Assembly: GCA_030686995.1 (NCBI GenBank)
Contig: CM060691.1
Location: 92,941,743 to 93,005,742, forward strand
Source: Artemisia argyi
Taxonomy: Eukaryota; Streptophyta; Magnoliopsida; Asterales; Asteraceae
Reading direction: 5' to 3'
Length of the DNA stretch: 64,000 nt
In this document: piece after piece, positions 1 to 12,748 of the stretch
How the letters are laid out: each line of letters starts with the position of its first letter
Numbering within the stretch: the stretch's first letter is position 1
Program-made: the position numbers and the translations under genes
Notes under the pieces: generated by a model
The model's input: only the letters and a program-made list of their open reading frames with translations
Database searches by the model: none
Told to the model about the DNA's origin: nothing

Positions 1-1364
1 TCTCTTTGATAGGATTATGAATGATAAAAAGGTTTTATTGTATCAGGTCTTAAGTTTTCTACTTTCGGTTAGAACTTGTTTTATCACAAAGACGAGTAAA
101 CCACAATGCTCCTAAGTCGAGCTTGAGTGACCAGGAGAAAAGGGAAACGAACATTTTCGACCTCGCGACATGACTCAAACCAAGCGCACCCTGAGTGTAT
201 GGGCTCAATCCCCTCAACACAACATGTATAACCAAACCCAGGTTTAATCCCCATCCCTAACTCATTTAACAATTTGAGAAATTTCAACTGGAAAAGAAAC
301 GAAGCTAACTTTATTCAGTTTAAACCTTCTTGAAAATTTGGATAAGCGAGAACGGAAAGTGACCAAGAATGGGTGACACCAGGTTACCTATTGTCGGGGT
401 TCGTTTCACATCGAGAATGAATATGAACAAAGATTTAATACGACGAGCTTTCATGCGGGTAACCAAAATAGGCAAGACCAAAACAAAGAACAACACTTCC
501 ACATATGAGCCTCATTACAAACTTAGTTTCGACTGGACAATTTCTACCACACAAGGATTTGACGAAAACGATTTTTTTTATATAACACTTCTTTACGGAT
601 TTCAACTAATACAAAAATATGACAACCTCAGTTTTGGTCAATTCGAGTTCAAAACCATTTTGGTTAATAACAACAGTCCATTCAAGTGGCCAAATCAATA
701 TTTGCTCAACAAGACCGATTTTTGTTTTCATCAAAAACCCACTTATCAATTTATAGTCGACCATTCAACAATCAAACTTAAACAAAACCAACAACATAAA
801 GATTCGAATGAAGAATTAAAGTTGGATTAGTGTCCTTACAATATGAGGTCGATCGACAAGAAGACCAAGAAGAACACGAAACAAAAGCTCTAAACTCCGA
901 TTCAGCAAGCAATTCCACACACCCCTTGTCCTGAGAACTCGGTCGCTTCTAGTACCCAACTTGTGTTTTTGTTTTGATAGCTTCTTTGAGTGTGTGGAAT
1001 ACTTGTGAATCGAGTGGGTTTTAAAAAAAAAATAACGTGGATGGGTTTGATTCCTTTTCTTTCCTGGTACAACAAGATGGTAGCCAAAAGAGGTAATCGT
1101 CCTTTCCCACGCACCATCTGAACCCGCTGTTCTCCAAAAAGACAAGGAATCTGAGGCTTGTTGTGACCACTTCTGAGAGGAAAAAGAGGAGAGGTGGTTC
1201 ATGGTAGCGTTCAAGCAAGCTCTTGATCTGCTTTTTCGCTGATGTTTTTGTTGTGTTCTTGGATGTAACGCAGAGAGATATGTGGGGAGAAGAGAGAGGA
1301 CCAAAAAGTTAAATGGTATGGGGTGAGGGTCGGTTTTTGGGTTATCCCCACTAGGATGATTTGT

Positions 1365-1406
<42 letters not shown>

Positions 1407-2192
1407 GCATATGTTTTATAAATAAAAGTGAGTAACTAAAATGTAACTTAAATTACAATTTTATACTTGTGTGGGTAAGGAGTGTACTCCGTGTTTCGTT
1501 GAGCTTCGGTGGGATTTTACTTTCGAGGTTAACGGGAGTGCTAAAATATTTCTGACGAGAGTGTTTTTATAATAAAAATATAAAAACAAATTTATTAATT
1601 ACGGATAACCAATATTGAGTTTATGCCATTACTAGGGTTGTGTCGGTACGCGTGTGGCGTTTGGTGCGAGATAACCTCTCGTTAATAATCAATCATAGTT
1701 AGGAAATGCATAACTCATATGATTCTAATAGTAAAAATGGTCAGTGAGGTGAGTTACTATAAGCTACAGTGTGCGGGTCTATTTTCCCGAAACAGTTTTG
1801 TAAGCTCATGTATGCTTAGATAAATAGTTGGGTAATAATAAATTGACATTTATTATTTAAAATTAGTTTGGAAAATTTCGGTTTGTTACACGGGGAGGTT
1901 GTGCGCGTATTCTAAACGGTTTTACAGATTAGTGAATATGGATATACACTCATTGTATATTTACCATCCTTTGTTCATATTTTCTTATTTTAAAAACAAA
2001 ACTGTTCCTGAAAACTTTTTAAAATTAGTTTTCAACGAACACAAAAACACAAAAAGATTTTCTTTCTTATAAAATGTTTATCAAAAATACCAAAAATATC
2101 CATCTTTACCCTCCTACCTTTTTGATTCTTCATCCCTTTACCCTCTATCATTTTGATTCTACCTTCTTCCACTTGTCCCATAATTGATTCTA
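1..2192. other. Unassigned repeat-like DNA upstream of the retroelement ORF
   Basis: I recognise no gene here. Several open frames exist (for example 369-830 on plus) but none has a family motif I know. Minus-strand bases 820-1320 read as a CT-rich, leader-like sequence, as seen in LTR or 5' UTR regions of plant retroelements. A run of 36 T lies at 1367-1402. The stretch 1403-2192 is AT-rich and becomes pyrimidine-rich just before the ATG at 2193. It is probably the interior or leader of the retroelement that follows, but that is inference. Confidence 0.4.
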
Positions 2193-4891
2193 ATGGCATC
2201 TCTCGATGACGATTTCTTTGAACAAAGGGCCTTTAAAAGCAAAGTTGAAAAACTTATGGCCTTGTAAAAAATGTCGAGATGTCGTGTTGATTATGATGGA
2301 CCTTCGATTCCTATTCCCTCTCCGGTGAGGGAAAGAGATCATGAAACCGAGGTGACAAAGGGCCCTGTACTTTCCTCTAACGATGGAAGTGCTAAATACG
2401 TCCGACCTACGGTTGTCCAAAAATCTAAGCTCACAATTGCTCCTAAACCATCAAGAATTGATCATAACCTTTCACGGTTTACGGTTAAAAGTTTGTTAAG
2501 CAAACGTACAGAGCTTAGGGCAGTGACTGAAAAGAACGACTAACCCTATCTACACGTTTATCAAGAACAAAAACCCGAGACCATAACGGAAGTGGTGGAA
2601 ATTCCTAGCTCTAAGAGCACACCACTTGTCCCACCTCCGGATTTTATTCCTTGTGTTGGTTGTGGTGAGCCGCTTTTTGGTTTACCATGTCGTTGGTGTA
2701 CATGTGAGAAATGTGGTAATGATATTCGAGACGGAAGTTGTTTGTTTTGTGGTTCTAGGAATTCATTTGCTTATGATCCTAATCAGAACTCATTCAACAA
2801 CTCTTCAAATTTTTCCAATTACCCATCACATTCATACGAGCAAGAATCATATTATCCAAATCACAATGATGCTTCGTACCATAATACGCCAAACTTTTCG
2901 TGTGAATATTGTGAAGGTCCTCACCAAGGTTTTGATTGTCAAAATAATCAAAATTTTGGTTACGACCAATATCCATACAACTCACCAAACCAGACTCAAC
3001 AGTTTAACTGTTATGAGTACTGTGGTGGCCCACACTACAGTTCTGATTGTCAATCGGGGAACACGCTTGTCTATGAGCAATTTCCTGATAACAATTATGA
3101 CTCTAGCACATACGACCCACAGCCACATCAGTCTTACTGTTGTGAATATTGTGGAGGTCCTCACTTTAGCTCGGATTGTCAAACAGGGAATCCATTTCCT
3201 TGCAACAATTACGACTATTCGTATCAAGACCAACCTCCACAGCACCAATTGACCCAAGCAACTCCTCAATTCCCGCAAGACCTTTGTGATGAGGTTCTTG
3301 AAGCATTTAAAAAATTTAAGGAGGGGTTGGCTACTACATCGTTTCAAGATTCTCGTGAAAAATCAATGGCAGAATTACTTGCTGAAGAACGAGAAGCTAG
3401 AAACGAAATGAGCATGGAAGAATTACTTGCTGAGCAAAGAGCGGCTAAAATACGTGCCAATCTTCACTATGCTGCTCTTTATGATGATGATGATGACAGT
3501 GATGATGATGAAGATAACATTGTTATTATTCAAAAAGATTCATCAGATTCATCAGTTGTAATTCCTTCGATTAAAAATCAGGGAGAAAATAATGTGACAA
3601 AGTCACTAGCCGTTGATCAAATGGAACTTGAAAATTCCATAACTGCTAGTACTTCTAAACTCCCTCAGTCTATTGATATCACATCCGAAGTCCACACTCA
3701 CTCTCCAAGCATGGGGGACGAGCATCTTGACACTGTTCCTCAAAAGGAATCGGACGAATTCATAAAGTCTAGTGTTGAGAACCTTGTCCCAATCCCATGA
3801 GAGTCACAGGGAACTTTTGATCATATGTGTGATTTACCTTCTCACAATGAAAATCCAAAAGATCATTTTGAGACTTTCTCCGATTTTAATGATGATTGTA
3901 CATCTTATGGAGAAGTTGAGTATGAGGAGGCACCATTGCCTCATTCGGATGTTGACCCTCTTATTGAGGAGTTCACAGATGAACTTACTCACATCAATCC
4001 ACTTCCATTGGGAAGTGATGATGGTCTCCTTGATTTTGAAGCCGATATGGGAGAAACTGAAAATCTTTTATACTCTAATCCCAATATCGAGCTTAGTACT
4101 TCACATGCTGATGAAAATTCTTTATCTTCTGGAGACATCAGTCATGTGGAAGGATTACCTTCTGAGCTAGTCAACTTAGAAGAAGAGAATAATGATGAGA
4201 TTGACACTGAAATCAAAGATGAAGCACTTCGTGTAACATTATTAAATGTCAATCTCCTCATTTCAAAAATCGAGGCTTTCAATATGAAACCTATTTCATC
4301 TCCTATCCCGATTAAGGATAGTGACATTTTCTCCGACAATCTTATTCCGGAGTTTGAAGCCTTTACTTTTGATCATATGGGAGAGAAGATTAGTGGCAGT
4401 ACCACTTTTCATTCTCAAATTTCTCTCCCCGAATATGATTCATTCACCTTTGAGGAGTTCTCCGGTGAACTCACTCATATCATGACTCCTCCGGAGTATG
4501 ATAGCCCGGGGGAGATGCACTCAATCATAAGAATTTACAAATTCCCACCCTCCCGCCCGGGATGTTTTCAAACCAAACGAGCTTACCCTTTGAAATCCAA
4601 AATCAGGCTAATGAGCCTGCTTTCGAGGAAGAAGATCAAATCATGATTTTCATCATGGTTTTCTTCCTTTTCTTCACCTACCGGGTGACTTCTCCTGTTC
4701 TTCACTCCTTCGGGAATGAAGACATTATCTTTGACCCCGGCATCACCGCTTATAGTTTATACTATTTTAAGCCGGGAATATATCTCATCGGTGTGGAACT
4801 TTCACGTGCTTCAAATGTTTGTCCAAACATCTTGAATGAAAGTTCGAAGGAGATTGTCTCTTCCACATCATGCTTCCCCAAGAACAAATGA
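2193..4891 (+). pseudogene. Retroelement protein with CX2CX3HX4C knuckle repeats (decayed)
   Basis: One reading frame runs from the ATG at 2193 to about 4580, broken by in-frame stops after codon 24, at 2541-2543 and at 3798-3800; a frame change near 4500-4580 joins it to the C-terminal part that ends at 4891. Three knuckles of the form CX2CX3HX4C (around 2901, 3009 and 3139) carry the core CEYC(G/E)GPH. They are preceded by a Cys-rich block (CVGCGEP and CEKCGND) and followed by a twice-repeated (A)ELLAE motif, an Asp-rich run near 3482-3516 and the motif ESDEFIKSSVENLVPIP. The tail contains FFTYRVTSPV and IFDPGI. This order matches, from memory, a protein family abundant in Tanacetum-type genomes and linked there to Ty3 reverse transcriptases. 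Its position just before a polypurine tract and LTR suggests a 3' ORF, but gag-like knuckles leave its role open. Confidence 0.72.
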
Positions 4892-5122
4892 ATTCGGGGT
4901 CGAGTCAAGCTAGCGACTCGGTAAATAAAAACAGTAGCATGCTTATAGGGTTTTCACCCTAAGTGCGGAGGAATCACCCATGCTATGATTACAAAAGTGA
5001 AAATACAAAATGGTGTTTTCCACGCTTAGCTTGTAATGTTGCCCTTTTTACGTTCAAAATGTCGGCATAATAGCCGGGACTTTGAATATTGAGGACAATA
5101 TTCATTCTAAGTGTGTGTGTGT

Positions 5123-5145
5123 GGGGGGGGGGGGGGGGGGGGGGG
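5123..5145 (+). repeat. Poly-G run of 23 after a GT repeat
   Basis: A (GT)n stretch from 5111 passes directly into 23 consecutive G. Such a run can form a G-quadruplex on this strand. It sits between the decayed retroelement ORF and the 3' LTR, so it belongs to the element's non-coding 3' part. The length may be unreliable in assembly. Confidence 0.8.
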
Positions 5146-5272
5146 TATTTCGCTATTCTAGCGAATTTTATCACATTTTACTATCTAATACCTTTTGGCC
5201 AAAATTTTCAAAAATTTTTCACTAAAGTTCAAAATTTTTTGTGGTTATCAGTTCGCCTTGTCTAAATGACAA

Positions 5273-5665
5273 ATGGATTGGCTAGTCCAGGAGCAAACGG
5301 CTCTTGGTAAAGACATCTCAAACCCGTTGATGGCTTGCAATTTGCCAAAAATTGTATGGTACCTCAACTCGCCATATCCCATAAAGCAAATGAGTTGGCT
5401 AGCCCGCAAGATTATGGCTTGTGGTAAAGGCAGTGGAAAATCCATAATTGGTAATCAGCTCACCAAGATGTTGACTATTCCATCAAGAGCTGGCTAGTCC
5501 ATAAGCAAACGGCTTTTGGTAAAGACTAATCAAATCCGTTGACAGCTGGTGGTTTGCTCAAAATCACATGGTTATCAAGTGGACCACAGTTCTTACTCGA
5601 ACTGATACATTTGGCTACTCCAGAAGTAATGGCTTTTGGTAAAGAGTTTCAAATCCATTAAGTTT
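5273..5665 (+). repeat. Four degenerate ~110-bp tandem repeats before the polypurine tract
   Basis: The core TTGGCTAGTCC followed by AGCAAACGGCTYTTGGTAAAG recurs at about 5277, 5394, 5491 and 5611, with spacings of roughly 117, 97 and 120 bases. Units share a middle reading AAATCCGTTGA. The array lies inside the retroelement, just 5' of its polypurine tract. Similar untranslated tandem repeats occur in long Ty3 elements, but the function is unknown. Confidence 0.7.
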
Positions 5666-5695
5666 TGCTCAAAAGATTGCTAGGGACTAGCAATA

Positions 5696-5711
5696 GTTTA
5701 GTGTGGGGGAT
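5696..5711 (+). promoter_or_regulatory. Polypurine tract of an Athila/Tat-like element
   Basis: The string GTGTGGGGGAT directly precedes the TGATG that opens the long LTR at 5712. Tracts of the type TGTGGGGG are, in my knowledge, characteristic of plant Athila elements. It would prime plus-strand synthesis, and it fixes the LTR start and the plus orientation of the element. Confidence 0.65.
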
Positions 5712-8700
5712 TGATGAGTGTGTAAATACTCATCATTTTTATCGTATCTGAACTGCCAAAACATCCAAAAACACTCAGAAACGCATCAAAATACTGAAAA
5801 TATTCCAAAATTGTGTTTTATATGTTTCAGATGCAAAATGAGTAAAAACAGATAAAAAAAACGTACAAAGTTTGCAAAATTGGCAGTTTCAATCCCTCAA
5901 GTTTCAAAAATTGACAAAACTAGTCCCTGGAGGTTTGAAATAAAAGAAAAGTCAACCCAAGTCATTTGGAAGTCAAAAGTTATCAAAACAAGTACTTGGG
6001 TAAAAAGTTTGAGAAAATTACAAGTTTGGTCCCTGGAGTTTCAGAAATTGACAGAATTGGTCCCTGGGAAATATTTTTGGATAAAAAGTCAATTCAGGTG
6101 TTTGGAAAATCAAAAGTTGGTAGAAATGGTCCTTGGGTGAAAGTTTTAAAGAAATTACATGTTTGGTCCCTCAAGTTTGAATTTTGGCAGATTCAGTCCC
6201 TAGGTGTTTAAATTTTGGAAAATAAAATTCAAGGTCCTTGTATCATTAAAGTATGGCAAAAATAACCCTTGGGATTATAATTTGGAAAATGAGCAAGTTC
6301 AGCCCTCATATTTTGCAAAATTACAAACTTGGTCCTTGTGAAATATTACCATGCCAAACGGACCCTTTTATTTCAATAAACCAAACAACCTAATCCACTA
6401 ATATACCAGCCCACCCATCCTTATGTCACCCCAGCCCACCAAACCAGCCCACCACAAAAAATAAACAAACACCCCGTTTTTATTAACCCTCAGTCAAACC
6501 TCCCCACTTTGACCACTCCCTTCCACATCACATCCCCACCATCTGCTACACTCCAAACACCAACACCATCATCACCCTAAACCTGCCTTCATCCTCTGCT
6601 ACACTCAAGCCCCCCCCCCCCCCCTTGCATCTCCAAACAAGCACTAGCTTCCAAAATAACATCTCTGGCTTCAATTACCCAAAGAATACGCCAAAGCATT
6701 TTGGCGCCAAAATCATTTGAACGGCCAAGATCAATACCACTCATCCAATGGTCAATTTTGTTGCTGGGAAAAGACAAACAAGCCTCTCAAAACCCTAATT
6801 TGAAGAACTATAAATGAGAAAGAGATGAATGGAAGCAGTAGTAGTTTTTAGGGTAGTTGTAGCTTATTTAAATTTATGTAAAATTAGTTGTAATTTGTAA
6901 TTTCAATTCAAACTCAAGCATTGTAATCTGTTTCCCTTTTTAATAATATAAGTTCTGGTTTAATAATTCCATTTGAGTTTAAATTTTAGTTTTCTCATAA
7001 TACAAAAAATTAAGAAACAAGTAAAAACAAAATAAAAATGAAGAAAGCAAAGGAGATGAAGGTGAATGTCCTGGTTTAGAGCCTCAGGGGAGGCATTAGG
7101 ATAGGATTGAATACTTTGGTACCTTGATGTGCGCCTGGACACTTTGTAAGCATCTGTTTCTTTCATCCTTGCAATTTACTGTACCAATAGCTTGTTACTA
7201 TTTATTAATGGTGTTTTGTTGTTATATAGAGTATGTGAGTTGGTCTGAGACCATTGTTTGATCATTGGAATACTAGAACTCTTGGATGCTCATACTTGTT
7301 TATTTAACTACCATCTACTATTTACTATTGAATCTTGAGTATCTGTTGGTTTTAGTGTTTTGGATTGTTGATTCAGCTTCTAATTGTGTCAATATAGGCT
7401 TGAGAATCAGTGGTTTGGAGATTTGTAGTCTAGATCATAGATTCTTGGTGTTTACTGTTAGATTAGGTAGTGTTTGGATGTGATTGTGTAGTGAGTTAGA
7501 CTTGGTTTAGGTATTTGTAATCAGTTCATCCCTTTTACTTAGAACCTAATTAGACAAAATCAGTCATAGTTATAGTGGATTATAGCCTAAAAGTCAAATT
7601 TACCTTTTCAAGTTTAATACTGCATAACTGTTGGGGTTTAGAGGGGGTTCTCTCATCATTTCATTGCATAAGTAGTTTAGGTATCTTAATTTAGTGTTAT
7701 TTTAGTTTAATATATCATTTGCAGCATCTAGGATTGAATCAAAAGTCATTTTAGTCAACATTTATGAAAAAAATGAAAAAGTCAAAAGTTCATGTTCTTA
7801 AATTTCTCCAAAAGTTCCAAGAATTTTGTAGAATTTTCTGCTTAAACTTAGAGGTTGAAACTTGTTCCTAATTGTAGCCTCCCACCTCATCTTCAGTGTT
7901 CCACCCTCATTTGATTTTTAGGATTTTATTTGTGGGCCCCAGCTAAGTCTAAACACACCTGCAGGGGGTGGGTGGTGCCCTGCACTAGTGGTTGTCATCT
8001 CACAAGCTCATTTTCTTGAGCTTGTATCTTGGTCAATAGTGCACCCCAGCTTAATCTTTTGGGTGTTTTGTAAACCCCAGTACAACATCTTTATATCATA
8101 GTGCTTATATTTCATTTTCAAGCTCACTTACATGCTAATCCATGGCTCTTAATGTTGACTCATCTACACAACTACACTGAGTCATCAGTGTAGTTGAGGC
8201 AAGTTCATAAGCTCCTAACTTGCTCATAATTTAAGCTTGTCCTGAGCTTTTGAGCATTTTGAGAAGCCCACATAACTAGCTATCTAATCACAAGCTTCTT
8301 TTGTTCTTTTGAGCTTATTTGCAGGCTTATTCAGGCCTGTAAAATAGCCCCTAAGAGCCTGTGAGGTCTGTGGGTATTTGGATTGCTTATTTGAGCTCAT
8401 AAGCTCTTATTCAGAGCTTTTCCCTTTTCTTTGGCTTTAGTTAAGCTCATTTCAATTGTCTCTAGCTTATTTCACTTTGGTTTGTAGAAAGTAGCTTATT
8501 TACAGCTTATTTAGTGTTTAAAAAATCAAAATATGGCTTATAAGCCATCTGTTAAGCTTATGTGCTTATTCTGAGCTTAATTTCAATTTTCAAAAAAGTT
8601 GTCTTTATTAAAGTAGCTTATTTTTAGTAGTTAAATAGTTTTGTAAAATAAAAATTGAAAAAAAAAATAAAGTGCAAAAAGGGAGAGGCAGGGGTCGAAC

Positions 8701-9800
8701 CTAAGACCTCTCCCCTTTGAGAATGATGGAATGGTACCTGGATGCCAGTTGCCATTGGGTCTTTTTTCAGTATATCTTTACAAAATCAAATATTTGACCC
8801 TTCATTTTCCATTAGGCTTAAATAAGCCTTAACAGCTTTTAAGTGCTTATTGTTTGCTTATTCTGTACTGCACCAACCCTTTTTATATTTTTTGTAGGAT
8901 TATATTAACTTGTAGTTTTTTGTCAAAAAGTTTCAGAATTTTCCAACTTAGTTTAATATTTATTATAATTAAAATAGTTTAATTTAGGTTTTAAATAAAT
9001 AATAAGTAATTAATTATAAAAAAGCTTATTTATTAGTACTTAGGTAATTTTATATTTTTATTAAGTTTTTGTTATATTAATGTAGTTATAGAAAAAGTTT
9101 TATAATTTTTACTTTCCATTTAGTATTTATTATAATTAAATTAGTTTAATTGGTTTAATTAAGTCTAGTTAGTAATTAATTAATAATAAATAATTAAAAA
9201 GTCAAAAAAATAATTTTCTTTTTTCTAAAATTTTCTTTTATCGTTAGGATCGTAAAAAAATAATTTGCATGTCCGTAGGATTAACGTAGCTTAAATTTCA
9301 CGTTTTATTTTGCGCGCTCGCGTTTTATTTAAATAAACTTGTACGTTTTTAAATTTAGGTTACGTTAGTTAAAGTAGTTTGTAAAATAAAGAAAAACCAA
9401 AAACATAAATAAAGTGATAGCTTCTATTTAAGCCGTTTGGCTTATTTTTCTGCTTATTTATAAGCAAATTCTGATTTTAAGTTTTTAGATTACGTTTAGG
9501 CTAACTAGGTTTCACGTTATTGTTAATATAGGTTGTTTAAATCATTCTCATTCGTTTTTCCTTAGCGTAATCATTCAAACTCACTTAAAACCCTTTCCTG
9601 TCCAAATTCACCCGATCACAAACCCGTTTTAAATACCATCACACCTCGTCAGGACATAACGACCCGAGGAAACCCTATACTTTCGCGGAGGTTTGGTCTG
9701 AGACGTTTGACTTAGTTGACCATGCACCTGGTCAATTTAGGTTGACTGTTTGGGACCAATCAATTTTCATCAAATTAAGTAAAAAGAGTTTAAATACAAA
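5712..9800 (+). mobile_element. Long (~4.1 kb) LTR, copy A, Athila/Tat-like Ty3 element
   Basis: It begins TGATGAGTGTGTAAATACTC immediately after the polypurine tract, and the same start with few changes occurs at 47458 (copy B). Both copies share the same order: a 5' block, degenerate repeats of the phrase TTTGGTCCCTGGAGTTTCA (about 5880-6350), a CA/CC-rich block (6370-6660), a region dense in GCTTATT and GAGCTT words (7940-8620), AT-rich DNA, and a 3' block with AACGACCCG(A/G)GG near 9660. No ORF of interest lies inside. The 3' end, near 9800, was judged by where similarity to copy B stops and a copia 3' tail begins. A 15-base C run lies at 6610-6624. Confidence 0.7.
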
Positions 9801-11012
9801 GACTTAAAACTAGAACTAGTAATTTACTTAAAAACAAAGTTTATGTTTTGTCATCAACAAAAAGGGGGAGATTGTTAATACAAATATCGTCTAAAAACAT
9901 TATTTATATTTTACAATCTTTGCTAAGTTTTGTTAACGACAAAGTATAAACTTTAGTTTTTAGTAAATCACAACTTTAGTTTTAGTCTTTGCATAACTAG
10001 ACTTTACTTGCTAAATTTATATTTTACATTAGACATAACATTTTCATATTACTAAAAATAGAAAATGTAATATGACATCATAGCTTACATCATGTGCATT
10101 TATGGAAAGCTTACTAAATTTAGTAGTTGACTTTCCATAAAGATCTCTTACACATTTGGATAGTCTCTTACTCAATCCATAGTGTGTTGACTTATAGAAA
10201 CATGATTTGACATTGCTTGACATGGAAAGATCTCTTATAAGCTTTGACTGTCAGGCCCTGGGGGTACAAGGGCGGAACCCTTGTTTTGGTTCCGCCAGAT
10301 CCGCCAGTGGTCTGATGTGTTTGGGTATAAATACCAAGTCACTTGCAAGAGATCCTTTTATCACTTAGAGTCATAATTTACACATATACTCTCTTCTAAC
10401 TCAGTAACAACTCACTTGTGTGATTCTCTTATGTAAAAAGGAAGTTCACAAGTTCATCCAAGAAGTTACAAGTTTCAACTCAACGTTGCAAGACTTGTTA
10501 ACATTAGCATTGTGTAAACTTAGTGTAGTTTATACTTCATTTGATTGTGTATATTCAGGAGTGATCGGTTAGTATTTTAGGCCTTAAAATACATAGTGTG
10601 TCGGGAGTGGTTGTACCCTTGTAAAAGAACTCGAAATCTAGCTTAGTGTCGGAAATAGTGGATAGGCGACGTTAGGTTGGCTCTACCTTGAACTAGGACC
10701 CGGTATCTAGCTTTGTACCGGATAAAGTGTAAGCGACGATTGTAAAGGTTTCTCCACCGGTGAAAGGAGCTTGTTGACTAGTGCTTGAAACTCCCGAGTT
10801 GGAAACTCGGGGCATGGAGTAGGGCAAGGAAAAAGAGTACTTGTAGCCGAACCACGATAAACAATCATGTCATAGTTTGATCGTTTCTTTCTTTATACTT
10901 GCATATTAATTATCATTAATTAGTTAGAATCGTTGATTACACATAAAGCTTTTCAAAGAATAAGAAGTTAAAAAGCGGTAAACTATTCAACCCCCTTCTA
11001 GTTTTTCACACA
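9801..11012 (+). mobile_element. Copia 3' tail, polypurine tract and LTR
   Basis: The tail ends with CAACAAAAAGGGGGAGAT, the standard polypurine tract of many plant copia elements, followed at 9873 by TGTTAATA, a canonical LTR start. The LTR runs about 1.14 kb to TTTTTCACACA near 11012, just after the typical TTCAACCCCCTTCTA block. A TATAAATA box at 10326-10333 marks the likely U3/R promoter. Only about 70 bp of internal sequence remain upstream before the older long LTR, so the element is 5'-truncated. No matching 5' LTR is in the window. Confidence 0.75.
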
Positions 11013-11891
11013 TTCAAGTGATCACCTTCATTCCTCTTCTAATCCAAGAGAAGAACACAAAGTATCAAGAAGATACAAAGTGTTAGAGCCATTGAGTAGT
11101 GCACTTGCATCATTAGTTGTAAGCTTGTTGTATCTTGATATACATCAAGTAGTCATTACCTCTTGTTTAGTCTTGTGAGAGTGGATCATTGTGATCTTGT
11201 TGAGATCTTGGAGATCTCTTGTAGCTAGTGAACTTGTGTGTTGATCAAGTGGATCAAGGGTAGATCGTGTAGATTGTGTTGATTGTGTGATTTGTGAAAA
11301 TAGGGTAGATCGTGAGTAGATCGAGTGTAGATCATGTGAATCTTGAAGCTTGTGTGATTTGAGAGGATCAGGTAGATTGGTACTAGCTAAGATTAGTACT
11401 CGACATTTAGCTTAGTGTCGGAAAATAATGTAAGCGACGTTGTATGGTTTTCTCCACCGAGAATGGAGCTTGTTGATTAGTGTAGTAACTCTCGAGTTGG
11501 GTACTTGGGGAGTGGAGTAGGGCGAAGAGGAGCTTCATGACCGAACCACTATAAATCGCCGTGTTCGGGTTTGCGTTTTCTTTACTTATCTCTTTACGTT
11601 CATTTTCGCATTTACCGCTTTACATCTATATCTTGCGTAGCATTTATACTTGTATGGTTTGTTGCTTGTATTGTGTTTGTTATGCTTTGTGTCATGGCAT
11701 GTTATTTACAATATTTCTAAGTTTGTGTTGTTGTTACATGCCTTACTTGATGCTTTATATTACCTCTAGTTTTTGTGAGACTTGTGTTGACACTTTTCAT
11801 ATCATGTCACACTTGATCAGGTGTTTGATACAAAAGTTTTTAATGTTTTAAATGGAAACATATTCACCCCCTCTCCTCTACGGTTTCCACA
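11013..11891 (+). mobile_element. Second, related copia LTR (3' part only)
   Basis: This segment repeats landmarks of the preceding LTR in the same order: a phrase with TTAGCTTAGTGTCGG, GTAAGCGACG, CTCCACCG, GGAGTAGGGC and CCGAACCAC(G/T)ATAAA. It ends in TTCACCCCCTCTCCTCTACG and TTTCCACA near 11891, a typical copia LTR end. The U3 part with a TATA box is missing. The first LTR therefore appears to abut, or to have inserted into, a relative. Confidence 0.6.
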
Positions 11892-12748
11892 GTCAAATTC
11901 ACAGTTGGTCCCTAACGTTCAATGTTAGAGGGGGGGGGGGGTTACATTTAACTACGGTATAGTATAAATGTAAGTTGTCTATTATACCCTCGTTAATATA
12001 ACTCAAAACAGACATTGATCGAGACAAAATGGGGTAAAGGGACGCAATTGGCCTAAAAAAACCCAACTTTTGGACTCACGGCGACGATGTTCTCAAGTTT
12101 TGGGCCCCGACGATGTTTTTTTGGCAAATTTAGGGACCAACGGTGTATTTTTGTCTTATATTCCTACATATCCTCCTACTACACACACAATACTATAATA
12201 TGTTTTTTCTCCACTCAGTATATCTCTGCATCCAAGCCATCTATTCTGACACTTTCGTGTGAGTAAGAATATAAGTAGGAACATTTCCGGTTAAAATATA
12301 TATAGTTTTAGAGCATTTCCGGTTAAATAATTATGGTATTGTGAGATATAACATTGATGTTCTTGGTAAATTCATGGACATGTTTCCATCTTTTATTTTT
12401 GAACAAAGACATGTTTCCCATCTAAATAGTGAATTTGTAGGCAAATTTTGAGAACCAACTAAAACCTGAAAAATCACTCTTCCAAGCATTTTTTTGATAC
12501 ATTTTTCACAAAGAAAAAAATATATTACAAACTGCAAGAGCATAAATAAAAGAAATGTTACGAACAAAATTATACATTCAACACCTTTTGTGCTTTGAGA
12601 ATTAATTTAAGGTGAAGAAAAGATCACTAAGGAGACTGGCTCAATGACCTCACGTAGGATTTTAAAGAAAATGTTATTTTTGATAACTCTTCAAAAAGAT
12701 TTATCAGAAGGACAGCAAAGATTTGAGGCCTCTTCTTCAAAAACTGTC
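11892..12748. other. Non-coding repeat debris left of the CACTA element
   Basis: It starts with sequence that could be internal to the preceding copia LTR and contains a 12-G run at 11930-11941. Bases 12010-12160 have repeated phrases on ACGATGTT and GGGACCAACGGTG, as in old repeats. No gene is visible. The last about 60 bases seem to be the left half of a gag-like remnant split by the CACTA insertion. Confidence 0.4.

Noticed and set aside
369..830. 153-aa plus-strand frame with a proper ATG
   Set aside because: I recognise no motif and no exon partner; length is within chance for this composition. Left inside the unassigned region.
816..1304. 162-aa minus-strand frame, Ser- and Arg-rich
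   Set aside because: No family motif. The DNA reads as a CT-rich leader with T/A runs, and overlapping frames of similar length exist.
8690..8725. tRNA-like GGGGTCGAACCTAAGACCTC in LTR copy A
   Set aside because: No A box or acceptor stem at the right distance; it is part of the LTR.
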